The notes under the pieces were generated by a model that did not search any database, was not told the DNA's origin, and saw only the letters and a list, made by a program, of their open reading frames with translations. DNA of 64,000 nucleotides from assembly GCF_010731715.1 (NCBI RefSeq), contig NZ_AP022587.1:5642001-5706000 (forward strand), read 5' to 3'. Of the stretch, positions 18,723 through 27,804 are shown piece after piece (position 1 is the first letter of the stretch; each line of letters starts with the position of its first letter). This stretch comes from Mycobacterium stomatepiae. Its GTDB lineage: Bacteria; Actinomycetota; Actinomycetes; Mycobacteriales; Mycobacteriaceae. The translations under genes were made by a program, and so were the position numbers.

Positions 18723-19621
18723 CCAAGGTCGAGATCGCCGTTCTGCTCGCATTGGCTTCCGCGCTTTGCGTGGCGATCGGCGACGTATTACAGCAACGAG
18801 CGGCGCACTGCGTCGAGGACTCCTCGATCGGGCACGTCGAGCTGTTCGCCAGCCTGCTTCGAAATCAACGATGGTGGTGGGGTGCAGTGTTGCTGATCGC
18901 CAGCCTTGCCCTGCAGGCGGCGGCATTGAGTCGGGGCTCGGTGCTGTTGGTGCAGGCGCTGCTCATGCTCTCCCTGCTGTTCGCACTGCCCATCAACGCC
19001 AGATTCGCCCGCCGCACGGTCCACTCGAGCGAGTGGATCTGGGCCGGGGTGCTCACCGCAGCGGTGATCGTGATCGTCGTCGTCGGCAACCCGCAGCCCG
19101 GTCATTCCTCCGCGCCGTTGAGGACCTGGATCGCCGTCGCCGTCGTGCTCGGCCCGTTGCTCCTCGCCTGCGTCATCGCCGGCCGCAGGTGGGGCGGCGC
19201 GGTCGCCGCACTGTTGTACGCCCTGGTGTCGGGTTCGCTGTGGGGGATTTTTGCCGTGCTCGCCAAGGAGGTCGTCGCCCGGCTTGGCGAGGGGGGCGGG
19301 GCGGTGCTCCGAACCCCCGAACTGTATGCCGCGATCCTCGTCGCGGTGGGGGGTGTCGCGGGAAGCCAGTTCGCGTTTCGGGCGGGTCCGTTGACCGCGT
19401 CGATGCCCGCCCTGCAGGTATCGCAACCGGTGGTAGCGGCGCTCCTGGGGGTCGTTGTGCTCGGTGAGACCCTGAACGGCGGGCGGGCGGTCATGATCGG
19501 CTTGGTCCTAGCGGCCGTGGCGATGACGGCCGCCATCGTCAAACTCGCGCGCGTCGAGGCCGTGGCGACCCGTGAGCAGGTCGAGGCGAGTCGGCAATAT
19601 CCGGCGAGCCAACCGACTTAG
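18719..19621 (+). CDS. DMT superfamily (EamA-like) permease
   Basis: 300 residues with about ten transmembrane helices in two homologous halves, typical of the drug/metabolite transporter superfamily. The first helix contains GDVLQQRAAH, and the last pair contains VSQPVVAALLG and LGETL, the usual end motifs. Starts inside the stop of the MmpL gene. Pairing with an MmpL could mean joint export of a lipid-linked product, but that is inference from coupling only. Substrate unknown. Confidence 0.78.
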   Translation: MTKVEIAVLLALASALCVAIGDVLQQRAAHCVEDSSIGHVELFASLLRNQRWWWGAVLLIASLALQAAALSRGSVLLVQALLMLSLLFALPINARFARRTVHSSEWIWAGVLTAAVIVIVVVGNPQPGHSSAPLRTWIAVAVVLGPLLLACVIAGRRWGGAVAALLYALVSGSLWGIFAVLAKEVVARLGEGGGAVLRTPELYAAILVAVGGVAGSQFAFRAGPLTASMPALQVSQPVVAALLGVVVLGETLNGGRAVMIGLVLAAVAMTAAIVKLARVEAVATREQVEASRQYPASQPT

Positions 19622-19695
19622 CCGGCGCGACCGCGACACCGAACGGCTCAACCCGCCAATGTCGACGTGGGGCGGGGCAAAAACCCATTAGAATG

Positions 19696-19733
19696 CTTGC
19701 AATTAAGCAAGGTCAGCGGTGACCGAACGTAAC
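19696..19733 (+). promoter_or_regulatory. Putative control region of ldtB
   Basis: Inverted repeat CTTGC (19696-19700)/GCAAG (19707-19711), followed by a direct repeat GTGAC (19719-19723) and GTAAC (19729-19733) with 10-bp phasing. GTnAC direct repeats of this spacing resemble binding sites proposed for the actinobacterial cell-wall regulator MtrA. The link is tentative. Confidence 0.3.
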
Positions 19734-19756
19734 CGAATGATGTGGAAGGTCACTTG

Positions 19757-20953
19757 ATGACGGCTTTGCGCAGGCACCTACCTTGGCTGGTTATCGCCAT
19801 GGTGATGTTTGCTGTGACCAGCACCTCCTGCAGTAGTAACCAAGCTGCGGCGCCGCCGAAGATCATCTTCGACAAAGGCACACCGTTTGCCGATCTGCTG
19901 GTGCCCAAGCTGACCTCCTCGGTCTCGGACGGAGCCGTCGGTGTCACCGTCGATGCGCCGGTCACGGTCAACGTTGCCGACGGCGTGCTCGCGTCGGTCA
20001 CGATGGTCAACGACAACGGCCGGGCGATCAGTGGCCAACTCAGCCCCGATGGACTGCGCTGGTCGACCACCGAACAGCTCGGCTACAACCGGCACTACAC
20101 GCTGAACGTCAAGGCGACCGGGCTCGGCGGCGCGGCGAGCCGCCAGATGAGCTTCTCGACCAGTTCGCCCGCGCACCTGACGATGCCGTACGTCGCGCCG
20201 GGCGACGGCGAGGTCGTGGGTATCGGCGAGCCGGTGGCGATCCGGTTCGACGAGAACATCGCCGACCGCGCCGCCGCGCAGAAGGCGATCAAGATCACCA
20301 CCAACCCGCCCGTCGAAGGCGCGTTCTATTGGCTGAACAACCGCGAAGTGCGTTGGCGTCCAGAGCATTTCTGGAAGTCGGGAACCGCGATCGACGTGGC
20401 GGTCAACACCTACGGCGTCGACTTGGGCGACGGGATGTTCGGCGAGGACAACGTCAAGACCCACTTCACGATCGGCGACGAGGTCATCTCGACCGCCGAC
20501 GACAACACCAAGATGGTCACCGTGCGGGTCAACGGCGAAGTGGTGAAGACGATGCCGACGTCGATGGGCAAGGACAGCACCCCGACGGCCAACGGCTTCT
20601 ACATCATCGGCGGCCGGTACAAGCACATCATCATGGACTCGTCGACTTACGGCGTTCCGGTCAACTCGCCCAACGGATATCGCACCGAAGTCGACTGGGC
20701 CACGCAGATGTCCTACAGCGGCGTCTTCGTGCACTCCGCGCCGTGGTCGGTCGGCGCGCAGGGCCATACCAACACCAGCCACGGCTGCCTGAACGTCAGC
20801 CCGAGCAACGCCGAGTGGTTCTACGACCACAGCAAGAGCGGGGACATCGTCGAGGTGGTCAACACGGTCGGGTCGACGCTTCCCGGCACCGAGGGCCTGG
20901 GTGACTGGAACATCCCCTGGCCGCAGTGGAAAGCCGGCAACGCCAACACCTGA
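19757..20953 (+). CDS. ldtB: L,D-transpeptidase LdtB (LdtMt2 type)
   Basis: 398 residues from ATG 19757, seven bases after GGAAGG. Forms 3-3 (meso-DAP to meso-DAP) cross-links in peptidoglycan outside the membrane; it is the carbapenem-sensitive transpeptidase. A signal segment ending in TSTSC (Cys about residue 25) suggests lipid anchoring, though the lipobox is imperfect. Two Ig-like domains (about 40-140 and 140-245) precede the YkuD catalytic domain. Catalytic motif [10 protein letters not shown] contains the nucleophilic Cys and its His, near residue 345. The WNIPW tail is also conserved. Corresponds to Rv2518c in the conserved gene order. Confidence 0.95.
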   Translation: MTALRRHLPWLVIAMVMFAVTSTSCSSNQAAAPPKIIFDKGTPFADLLVPKLTSSVSDGAVGVTVDAPVTVNVADGVLASVTMVNDNGRAISGQLSPDGLRWSTTEQLGYNRHYTLNVKATGLGGAASRQMSFSTSSPAHLTMPYVAPGDGEVVGIGEPVAIRFDENIADRAAAQKAIKITTNPPVEGAFYWLNNREVRWRPEHFWKSGTAIDVAVNTYGVDLGDGMFGEDNVKTHFTIGDEVISTADDNTKMVTVRVNGEVVKTMPTSMGKDSTPTANGFYIIGGRYKHIIMDSSTYGVPVNSPNGYRTEVDWATQMSYSGVFVHSAPWSVGAQGHTNTSHGCLNVSPSNAEWFYDHSKSGDIVEVVNTVGSTLPGTEGLGDWNIPWPQWKAGNANT

Positions 20954-21106
20954 GCTAGTCCTCGGGTTTATGCCGATGCTTCCGGCGTGCTCGAGCCGGC
21001 TAGTCAGCGATCGCCCGCCTGGGTGGGGCGGAGCCGGCCGGTACCCGCTCGCGCCGGCGCCTCGGCCATCGATTGACGGATTCGCCTGCCGCGCAGTCGC
21101 TTAGGG

Positions 21107-21220
21107 TTATGCGCAGGTGAAGAGCGGGTCGCAGACGACGGTGAACGTGCACCCCGATGCCGCCGGGGCCATAAATGCGAGGACCAGGGCGAGGACAACC
21201 TTGTACTCCAGACCAGACAT
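21107..21220 (-). CDS. 37-residue exported Cys-containing peptide
   Basis: Minus-strand small gene with ATG at 21218-21220 preceded by GGAG at a 5-base distance. The peptide starts MSGLEYKVVLALVLAFMAP and has a hydrophobic signal-like core. AASGC is a plausible lipobox or signal-peptidase site, and a short mature tail contains two further Cys (VVCDP and the near-terminal FTCA). It is too short for normal gene callers. No family is recognised. The signal-like architecture plus a good ribosome site make it more than a chance frame, but it needs expression evidence. Confidence 0.5.
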   Translation of the reverse strand: MSGLEYKVVLALVLAFMAPAASGCTFTVVCDPLFTCA

Positions 21221-21445
21221 GACCACTCCGAACCTATGAGCAAGTGATGTTACGCGATGTGACCTTGAAGAAACATGGCGCTGGCAAACATCGGCCGCGA
21301 GGTTTCGTCGCCCGCGGGCGGCGGGGTGGTCGGGAGGGCCGCCCGCACGGCAAGGCCGCTGCGCCACAACGTAATAGGTAGCCGGGCTCGACGACGGTCG
21401 CGCGTCGGTTCCGGCGCCGATTGAGCTGGCTATGGTCCCGGACAA

Positions 21446-21477
21446 GCAAAAAGGTCAGAGGGCGGATATGCCCTCTG
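21446..21477 (-). terminator. Intrinsic terminator of tRNA-His
   Basis: Stem CAGAGGGC (21456-21463), 6-nt loop, GCCCTCTG (21470-21477). Read on the minus strand it is followed after ACC by TTTTTGCTTG. It lies 7-10 bp beyond the tRNA-His CCA end. Confidence 0.8.
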
Positions 21478-21483
21478 CCCCTG

Positions 21484-21560
21484 TGGGGTGAGTGACGGGA
21501 CTCGAACCCGCGACATTCAGGATCACAACCTGACGCTCTACCAGCTGAACTACACCCACC
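21484..21560 (-). tRNA. hisT: tRNA-His (anticodon GTG)
   Basis: Minus strand. The extra G(-1) at 21560 pairs with discriminator C73, the identity element of bacterial tRNA-His. Acceptor GTGGGTG/CACTCAC has one G-U pair, the anticodon is GTG within GTTGTGATC, the T arm is GGGTTCGAGTCCC, and CCA is encoded at 21484-21486. Located next to orn as in M. tuberculosis. Confidence 0.96.
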
Positions 21561-21591
21561 ATGACCGCGCTACACGCGGCGACTGTCGATA

Positions 21592-22239
21592 CTAGCGGTT
21601 CGGTGGCTCGACAGCCGAATCAATTGGCTGTGCCGCGCCGTCAGTGCCCGCGAGCTCGGCCGCCACCGCCGCGATTTCGCTGGTAGATGGCCCCGGCGGG
21701 GACACGAACGCGGTACGGCGGTAGAACTGCAGCTCGCGGATGGACTCGCGGATGTCGGCCAGTGCCCGGTGGGCCAGCCCCTTGGCCGGCTGGCCGAAGT
21801 AGACGCGGGGGTACCAGCGGCGGCAGAGTTCCTTGATCGAGCTGACGTCGATCATCCGGTAATGCAGAAACTCGTCCAGGGCGGGCATATCGCGGGCGAT
21901 GAACGACCGATCGGTGGCGATCGAATTGCCCGCCAGCGGCGCCGTCTTGGGCTGCTTGACGTGCTTACCGATGTATTCGAGCACCATCGCCTCGGCGGTG
22001 GCCAGGTCGACGGTCGAGGCCCGCACCTCATTGATCAGCCCTGAGCGGGTGTGCATCTCGGTGACCACGTCGATCATCGACGACAGGGCGGCGTCATCGG
22101 CGTGGATCACCACGTCGACGCCGTCGCCGAGGATGTTTAGATCGGCGTCGGTGACCAGGGCTGCGATCTCGATCAACTTGTCCGATCCCAGATCCAGCCC
22201 GGTCATCTCGCAGTCGATCCACACCATTTCGTCGCGCAC
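21592..22239 (-). CDS. orn: Oligoribonuclease
   Basis: 215 residues from GTG 22239, which gives the exact family length; upstream in-frame codons are not conserved. A DEDDh 3'-5' exonuclease that degrades short RNA and dinucleotides such as pGpG and pApA, completing mRNA and cyclic dinucleotide turnover. Catalytic residues are visible: Asp and Glu in [10 protein letters not shown], Asp in NSIATDRSF, His and Asp in HRALADI. The C-terminal 30 residues are a Ser/Ala/Pro-rich tail of the kind seen in mycobacterial Orn. Divergent from the HerA-like ATPase gene. Confidence 0.95.
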   Translation of the reverse strand: MRDEMVWIDCEMTGLDLGSDKLIEIAALVTDADLNILGDGVDVVIHADDAALSSMIDVVTEMHTRSGLINEVRASTVDLATAEAMVLEYIGKHVKQPKTAPLAGNSIATDRSFIARDMPALDEFLHYRMIDVSSIKELCRRWYPRVYFGQPAKGLAHRALADIRESIRELQFYRRTAFVSPPGPSTSEIAAVAAELAGTDGAAQPIDSAVEPPNR

Positions 22240-22330
22240 AGCGCTCAGCGTATGCCCACGTGGAGCCCTGCCGCTGGCTCCCCCTGGCAAGTAGTGTTGG
22301 GCCTTGCAACTTTCGGGCGAGAGGGGCGCG

Positions 22331-23899
22331 ATGACCACCGAATCAGCGGACGGACCCGCGCAGCGGATCGCCAGCGGCTACGCCGTGGAAGGCCAGGCAC
22401 TGGAACTGGGCACCGTCGTCATCGACGGCAACGCCGACCCGAGCGCGCAGATTCGCATCCCGCTCGCCACCGTCAACAGACATGGTCTGGTGGCCGGGGC
22501 GACCGGAACCGGCAAGACCAAGACCCTGCAGCTGATCGCCGAACAGCTCAGCGCCGCCGGGGTTCCGGTGCTGATGGCCGACGTCAAGGGTGACCTGTCC
22601 GGCCTGTCGCGGCCGGGGCAGGCCAACGAGAAGACGGCGGCTCGGGCGAAGGACACCGGGGACACCTGGGCGGCGACCGGCTTCCCGGTGGAGTTCCTGT
22701 CGCTGGGCACCGGTGGGCTCGGCGTACCGATACGCGCGACCGTCGCCAGTTTCGGCCCGGTCTTGTTATCAAAAGTGTTGGGGCTCAATGCCACTCAAGA
22801 GTCGACGCTGGGGTTGATCTTCCATTGGGCAAAGGAGAACGACCGCCCGCTGGTCACCCTGGACCAACTTCGCGCCGTCATCGGCCACCTGACCAGCGAC
22901 GCCGGCAAGGCCGACCTGAAATCGCTGGGCGGGGTGTCGTCGACGACGGCCGGCGTCATCTTGCGCGCGCTGGTGAACCTCAAGGGCGAGGGCGGCGACA
23001 CGTTCTTCGGCGAACCGAAGCTCGACCCGCAAGACCTGCTGCGCGTCGACAACGAAAACCACGGCACCATCTCGCTGCTCGAGTTCGGCGGTCAGTCGCT
23101 GCGCCCGGTCATCTTCTCGACCTTCCTGATGTGGTTGCTTGCCGACCTGTTCAACGAACTGCCCGAAGTTGGTGACATCGACAAACCCAAGCTGGTGTTC
23201 TTCTTCGACGAGGCGCATCTGCTGTTCACCGACGCGTCCAAGGCGTTTCTCGAGCAGGTCGAGCAGACCGTCAAGCTGATCCGCTCCAAGGGTGTCGGGG
23301 TGTTCTTCTGCACCCAGTTGCCCACGGATCTGCCCAACGATGTGCTGTCGCAACTGGGCGCGCGGATCCAGCACGCCCTGCGTGCATTCACCCCCGACGA
23401 CCAGAAGGCCCTGTCCAAGACCGTCCGTACCTATCCGAAAACCGATGTCTACGACCTGGAGTCGGCGTTGACGTCGCTGGGCATCGGCGAGGCCGTCGTC
23501 ACCGTGCTGTCCGAGAAGGGCGCCCCGACACCGGTTGCCTGGACACGGATGCGGGTGCCCCGCTCGCTGATGGCGTCGATCGGCGACGACGAGATCGCCA
23601 AGGCGGCGAAATCCAGTCCGCTGCAGGTCAAATACGGCCAGACGATCGAGCAGCCGTCGGCGCCCGAAATGCCCTCGGCGCCACCAGCGCCGAAGGCACC
23701 GTCGCCGCAGGGGCAATACGACCCGCTGCCGTCGTATCCGGACCCGTACGACATCCCGCCGATGCCGGCGCCCGCCGAACCCAAGGGCCCGGCCATATGG
23801 GAGGAAGTGCTGAAGAATTCGGACGTCAAGGACATCGTCAAAACTGGGTTACGCGATTTCGTCCGGGCCAGGTTCGGCACCGGCCGGGGCCGCCGGTGA
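22331..23899 (+). CDS. DUF853/HerA-like P-loop ATPase (Rv2510c-like)
   Basis: 522 residues from ATG 22331, preceded by GAGAGGGG. Walker [11 protein letters not shown] is at about residues 57-66, and Walker B-like [10 protein letters not shown] at about 295-304. [13 protein letters not shown] and ALRAFTPDD are typical of DUF853 proteins, bacterial relatives of the HerA/FtsK translocase clade. The last about 90 residues are Pro-rich and then basic ([11 protein letters not shown]), perhaps a nucleic-acid-binding tail. The precise role is unknown; DNA or RNA translocation is inferred from the family. Confidence 0.88.
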   Translation: MTTESADGPAQRIASGYAVEGQALELGTVVIDGNADPSAQIRIPLATVNRHGLVAGATGTGKTKTLQLIAEQLSAAGVPVLMADVKGDLSGLSRPGQANEKTAARAKDTGDTWAATGFPVEFLSLGTGGLGVPIRATVASFGPVLLSKVLGLNATQESTLGLIFHWAKENDRPLVTLDQLRAVIGHLTSDAGKADLKSLGGVSSTTAGVILRALVNLKGEGGDTFFGEPKLDPQDLLRVDNENHGTISLLEFGGQSLRPVIFSTFLMWLLADLFNELPEVGDIDKPKLVFFFDEAHLLFTDASKAFLEQVEQTVKLIRSKGVGVFFCTQLPTDLPNDVLSQLGARIQHALRAFTPDDQKALSKTVRTYPKTDVYDLESALTSLGIGEAVVTVLSEKGAPTPVAWTRMRVPRSLMASIGDDEIAKAAKSSPLQVKYGQTIEQPSAPEMPSAPPAPKAPSPQGQYDPLPSYPDPYDIPPMPAPAEPKGPAIWEEVLKNSDVKDIVKTGLRDFVRARFGTGRGRR

Positions 23900-23979
23900 C
23901 GCGAGCCTAACGTCACTGCGAAATATCGGGCGGATTTTTCGCAGCCAGGTTAGACTCGCGGACGCGAGCGGGCGAAGGC

Positions 23980-24786
23980 TTAGCCGCCGCCGAGTTTCTT
24001 GTAGAAGCTGCCGACGATCGGCGCCACGATCGCGCGCGGGGCATACCCGCTGCCGACCGACATCGCCTTGGACGTCAGGCCCGGGACGACGCGCATCTTG
24101 TTGCGTTCCAACGCATCCAGCGAGATCCGGGCGGTGTGTTCGGTCGAGATCCACAGGAAGTCGGGCACCAGCCGTTCGACCAGTGACCGCTCGGCATCCT
24201 GGGGCAGGTCGGTGCGCACCGGGCCCGGTGCCAGCAGCGTGACGTGCACACCGGAGCGGCGTAGTTCGCCGCGCAACGACTCGCTGAAGGTGTTCACGAA
24301 CGCCTTCGAGGCGGCATAGGTCGCGTTGTAGGGGATCGGCGAATTGCCCGCTGCCGAACCGGAAATCAAGATGCCGCCCGCGCCGCGCTCGACCATCCCC
24401 GGCAGTACCGCCAACGTAAGGTCATGCACCGCAACGGTATTCAGTTGCACCTGCGCTTTCTCGCCCGCCGGGTCGAGGCCGGAAATGGGGCCGAATGTGC
24501 CGGTGCCCGCGTTAGCGCACAGGATCGAGATGTTGCGGGTGGCCAACTCGTCGCAGAGTTTGGCCCGTTCCGCCGGGTCGGCGAGGTCGGCAGGCCGCGC
24601 TTCGACCGTGACCCCGTACTTCTCGGTTAGCCGAGCGGCAAGGTCGTTGAGCTTGTCTTCGCGTCGTGCGGTGACGATCAGGTAGTGTCCGCGTGCGGCC
24701 AATTCCGTGGCCAGGGCTTCGCCGATGTTTTGCGAAGCTCCGGTGACAACGGCGCGTGCATCCGGGTTGGGAGCGGGAATCGGCAT
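23980..24786 (-). CDS. cmrA: Mycolate reductase CmrA (short-chain dehydrogenase)
   Basis: 268 residues from ATG 24784-24786, identical in length to M. tuberculosis Rv2509. Reduces the 3-oxo-mycolate made by the Pks13 condensation to the mature beta-hydroxy mycolic acid, essential for a normal envelope. SDR features: cofactor motif GASQNIG near residue 16, NAG in LCANAGTG, and the catalytic Tyr-x3-Lys in YNATYAASKAF. A longer upstream open frame (to 25368) is rejected because it runs through the divergent MFS gene and is Arg/Pro junk. Neighbours match Rv2510c-Rv2508c order. Confidence 0.92.
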   Translation of the reverse strand: MPIPAPNPDARAVVTGASQNIGEALATELAARGHYLIVTARREDKLNDLAARLTEKYGVTVEARPADLADPAERAKLCDELATRNISILCANAGTGTFGPISGLDPAGEKAQVQLNTVAVHDLTLAVLPGMVERGAGGILISGSAAGNSPIPYNATYAASKAFVNTFSESLRGELRRSGVHVTLLAPGPVRTDLPQDAERSLVERLVPDFLWISTEHTARISLDALERNKMRVVPGLTSKAMSVGSGYAPRAIVAPIVGSFYKKLGGG

Positions 24787-24847
24787 TCGACAATCGTAGA
24801 CAGCGGCCGAACCTCGACGACAATGGCTGCAACCGGGCCGCAGCCGC

Positions 24848-24857
24848 GGGGGGGGGG
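24848..24857. repeat. G10 homopolymer in a divergent promoter region
   Basis: Ten consecutive G (plus strand) in the 104-bp gap between cmrA (minus) and the MFS gene (plus), 34 bp before the MFS start. Long G tracts are prone to slippage and also to sequencing error. Confidence 0.8.
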
Positions 24858-24890
24858 CGTCTTGTCGGCTCAACAAATAGAGTGCCGGGC

Positions 24891-26240
24891 ATGGGTCAGC
24901 CAGAACCGGGGGCGGGCGAGATCGTGCGATCTCGGGTGGTGGCGTGGGCGCTGTGGGACTGCGGATCAACGGGTCTGAACGCGATCGTCGCGACATTCGT
25001 GTTCTCCGTCTACCTGACCAGCAGCGTGGGGGAGGGCCTACCCGGCAGGACCACGCCGGAGAGCTGGCTGGGCCGGGCGGGAGCGCTCGCCGGGTTGACG
25101 GTCGCGCTGCTGGCGCCGCTGGTCGGTGTGTGGGTGGAGTCGCCGCATCGCCGGCGCGTGACCCTGGGCGTGTTGACCGGCCTGGCGGTGACGCTGACCT
25201 GCGCGATGTTCCTGATCCACGACCGGCCCGCGTACCTATGGGCCGGGTTGGTGTTGCTGGGCGCGACGGCGGCCTGCGGCGACCTGGCCAGCGTTCCGTA
25301 CAACGCGATGCTGCGTCAGCTCTCGACTCCCCAGACGGCTGGCCGCATCTCCGGTCTGGGTTGGGCATCGGGTTACCTCGGCAGCGTCCTGCTGCTGTTG
25401 CTGATCTACACCGGCTTTATCGCAGGCTCGGGTGACGGGCCCGGCGCGGTGCGGGGGCTGCTGCGCGTGCCGCTGGCCGACGGGCTCTACGTCCGCGAGG
25501 CCATGCTGGCCGCCGCGGCATGGCTGGCGGTATTGGGGCTGCCATTGCTCCTCGTCGCGCACCGACTGCCCGAGACCGGCGAGGTGTACCAGCCGACAAC
25601 CATGCTCGGCGGCTATCGCAAGCTGTGGACCGAGATCTCCGCGGAATGGCGGCGCGACCGCAACCTGGTCTACTTCCTGGGCGCCAGCGCGCTCTTCCGC
25701 GACGGGCTGTCGGCGATCTTCGCCTTCGGCGCCGTGCTGGGCGTCAACGTGTATGGCATCTCGCAGGCCAACGTGCTGATCTTCGGTGTGGCGGCCAGCA
25801 TCGTCGCCGCCATCGGCGCCGTGGCGGGCGGCTTCGTCGATCACCGGATCGGGTCCAAAACCGTCATCGTCGGATCGCTGGTAGCGATCATCGTCGCGGC
25901 GCTCACCCTGATGGTGCTCTCGGGTCCGGTGGCCTTCTGGGCGTGCGGACTATTGCTCTGCCTGTTCATCGGGCCGTCGCAGTCGTCGGCGCGCGCCCTG
26001 CTGTTGCAAATGGCCCACCACGGCCGGGAAGGCGTGGCGTTCGGTCTGTACACGATGACGGGCCGGGCCGTCGCGTTCGTGGCGCCCTGGCTGTTCTCGG
26101 TGTTCGTCGACGCGTTCGGCGCGGTGCGCGCCGGGCTGGGCGGGATATCGCTGGTGCTGATCGCCGGACTGATCGCGATGATCGCCGTCCGTGTCCCGCC
26201 GCGCCACACCGCCGCGGTCGAACAGGTCGAACAGGTCTAA
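24891..26240 (+). CDS. MFS transporter, UMF1 family (Rv2508c-like)
   Basis: 449 residues with about twelve transmembrane helices. The opening VAWALWDCGSTGLNAIVATF and the SVPYNAMLRQLST loop are typical of the UMF1 (Atg22-like) branch of the major facilitator superfamily. A central cytoplasmic loop (about 235-265) separates two six-helix bundles. LFIGPSQSSARALL is the conserved helix-10/11 motif. Substrate unknown. ATG 24891 begins the conserved N-terminus. Convergent with the proline-rich membrane protein, stops overlapping by 4 bp. Confidence 0.85.
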   Translation: MGQPEPGAGEIVRSRVVAWALWDCGSTGLNAIVATFVFSVYLTSSVGEGLPGRTTPESWLGRAGALAGLTVALLAPLVGVWVESPHRRRVTLGVLTGLAVTLTCAMFLIHDRPAYLWAGLVLLGATAACGDLASVPYNAMLRQLSTPQTAGRISGLGWASGYLGSVLLLLLIYTGFIAGSGDGPGAVRGLLRVPLADGLYVREAMLAAAAWLAVLGLPLLLVAHRLPETGEVYQPTTMLGGYRKLWTEISAEWRRDRNLVYFLGASALFRDGLSAIFAFGAVLGVNVYGISQANVLIFGVAASIVAAIGAVAGGFVDHRIGSKTVIVGSLVAIIVAALTLMVLSGPVAFWACGLLLCLFIGPSQSSARALLLQMAHHGREGVAFGLYTMTGRAVAFVAPWLFSVFVDAFGAVRAGLGGISLVLIAGLIAMIAVRVPPRHTAAVEQVEQV

Positions 26241-27034
26241 CGTCCGGCGGCGTCGCAGACCGTGATGCCGGCGCCGAGGTGTTGGCGTAGCTGCACGCCG
26301 TCCACGGTGACCGAGCAGGTGACGTTGTGGCCGATGTTGATGATCGTGACGCTGGCCGGATGAGCGGCCGACGGAGACAGGCTGACCTGCTTGGTCCATG
26401 GCAGCGAGACATTGAACTCGGTCTGGATGACGTCGCCGGTATCCCAGTAGGTGATGCTGATCGCGCGTCCCTCGCCGCTGACCGTGTAGACGACGTTGTG
26501 CATCGCGCCTGGGGTGGGCGCGGACCCGGCCGAGCTGCTCGGCGGCGGGACCGGCAGCGGGGTCTGCGACGGCCGCGACGTTCGTGTCGACGGGGTGGGC
26601 GTCGGGCTCTCACTCGATCCGGGCATCGCGGGCAACGGCGGCACCGCCGTCTGGGTCTTCAGCGCTCCATTGGTGAGGACCAGCGCGATCGTCAGTGCGA
26701 CGACCAACAGCACGGCCAAGCCGGCACCGATCAACAACCAGCGGGGCGATCTCGGCCCTTCCGGCGGTGGGGGGGCCTCGCCGCCGGAAGGCAGCCCAAC
26801 AGGTGGCGGCTGGTCCTGGTCCTGCTGCCAGTAGGCCGGCAGCCGTTTTGTCGTGTTGGTCTCGTTCGGGCTCGGCGCCCACTGCGGGGCATACCCGCCG
26901 TAGGTAGGCGCGTAGCGCGCTTGGTCGGCGTAGGCCGGATCAACGAGCGGCGCGTTGCGCGGGCCAATCGGCCCGGTCGGTTCCCACCCCGCTTCGGGGG
27001 GACTAAACCGCTCGGGTCGACGTGGATCGTTCAT
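26237..27034 (-). CDS. Proline-rich membrane protein with MmpS-like exported domain (Rv2507-like)
   Basis: 265 residues from ATG 27032-27034, preceded by GAGGTGG. A cytoplasmic Pro/Tyr-rich disordered N-terminus (about 1-98) is followed by one transmembrane helix (about 99-121), a Pro/Ser/Thr linker (PTPTPSTRTS) and an exported beta domain of about 90 residues. That domain's pattern (VVYTVSGEGRAISITYWD, then a Cys near TCSVTVDG and VCDAAGR) resembles MmpS proteins. The two Cys probably form a disulfide. Function unknown. An accessory role in envelope transport is only suggested by the MmpS resemblance. Confidence 0.78.
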   Translation of the reverse strand: MNDPRRPERFSPPEAGWEPTGPIGPRNAPLVDPAYADQARYAPTYGGYAPQWAPSPNETNTTKRLPAYWQQDQDQPPPVGLPSGGEAPPPPEGPRSPRWLLIGAGLAVLLVVALTIALVLTNGALKTQTAVPPLPAMPGSSESPTPTPSTRTSRPSQTPLPVPPPSSSAGSAPTPGAMHNVVYTVSGEGRAISITYWDTGDVIQTEFNVSLPWTKQVSLSPSAAHPASVTIINIGHNVTCSVTVDGVQLRQHLGAGITVCDAAGR

Positions 27035-27102
27035 GTCCACCTCACAGTTTGCAGGGTACCTAAGCCGAGCGGCCGGGCGTGGATTCTCCCGGTGACGCCC
27101 AA

Positions 27103-27747
27103 TCAGCCGGCTTGGCCCCCGGCTCCCAGTGCGGCAATCGTCATGGCCCGCATCACGGCGCGCGACCGTGTCCCGCGGGCGGGCTTTTCCGCTGCCTTCA
27201 TGCTGTGCGGCGTCGAGTTCAGCAAGCCGAACACCGCGTGCGCCGCAAGCCGGGCATCCGCCTCGGCCAGCGCCGGGTCCAGCTCGCATAGCACGCCGAC
27301 CCATACCTCTACATATTGGCGTTGCGCCTTGCGGACCTGTCGCTCGGCGGGCGCGGGCAGGTGTGCCAAGTCGCGGTCCTGGATGCGAATCAGGTCGGGC
27401 TCGCCGAAGGCGAAGTCGAGATGAAAATCGATCAGCCCTTCCAGGGCGGCGGCCGCGTCCGCACTGCGGGCAGTGACCTCGCGGGCCCCGGCGAGCAGCC
27501 GGGCGCTGATCCCGACCAACAACTCGACCAGCATCGATTCCTTGTTGGGGAAGTGGCGGTAGATGGCCGGGCCGCTGACCCCGGTGGCGGCGCCGATGTC
27601 TTCGAGTCGCACCGCGAGAAATCCGCGTTCGGCGAAGAGTCGTTCGGCCGCGGCCAGGAGTTGCAGTCGCCGGTCGGATTTCAACTGGCTGCGGCGATTT
27701 GCTGGTTCGGATTGACCGGGCGCGGTGTCCGGGCTGGACGCTGTCAT
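27103..27747 (-). CDS. bkaR: TetR family repressor of the branched-chain acid operon
   Basis: 214 residues from ATG 27745-27747, five bases after GGAGGG; the upstream in-frame ATG at 27777 lies inside the operator and is rejected. The helix-turn-helix is at about residues 32-80 (LLAAAERLFAERGFLAVRLEDI, recognition helix SGPAIYRHFPNKESML). The gene order and accD1-accA1-fadE19 target match Rv2506 (BkaR), a repressor of branched-chain keto-acid catabolism. Related palindromes are found directly upstream of this gene (27769-27784) and before accD1 (29121-29136). The effector is probably a pathway acyl-CoA or acid, by analogy with other TetR regulators. Confidence 0.88.
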   Translation of the reverse strand: MTASSPDTAPGQSEPANRRSQLKSDRRLQLLAAAERLFAERGFLAVRLEDIGAATGVSGPAIYRHFPNKESMLVELLVGISARLLAGAREVTARSADAAAALEGLIDFHLDFAFGEPDLIRIQDRDLAHLPAPAERQVRKAQRQYVEVWVGVLCELDPALAEADARLAAHAVFGLLNSTPHSMKAAEKPARGTRSRAVMRAMTIAALGAGGQAG

Positions 27748-27768
27748 GACGGCCCTCCGGAACTTTCG

Positions 27769-27784
27769 GTTAATCATCGCTAAC
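27769..27784. promoter_or_regulatory. BkaR-type operator, regulator copy
   Basis: GTTAATCA-TCGCTAAC (27769-27784), an imperfect version of the 16-bp palindrome at 29121-29136, conserved in the outer GTTA/TAAC. It lies 22 bp upstream of bkaR, consistent with autorepression. Confidence 0.6.
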
Positions 27785-27804
27785 TTAGCACGGGTTACTG
27801 GCTA

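Noticed and set aside
17514..18926. A 470-residue minus-strand open frame across the MmpL and DMT genes
   Set aside because: Composition ([18 protein letters not shown]) is that of an antisense shadow; both plus-strand genes have conserved motifs throughout.
24787..25368. A longer N-terminus for the mycolate reductase
   Set aside because: The extension runs antisense through the MFS gene and is low-complexity Arg/Pro/Ser; the short form equals the known family length.
26520..26625. Pro/Ser/Thr-coding repeats in the Rv2507-like gene as a DNA repeat or CRISPR
   Set aside because: It is a low-complexity linker in a coding frame; there are no regularly spaced repeat units with unique spacers.
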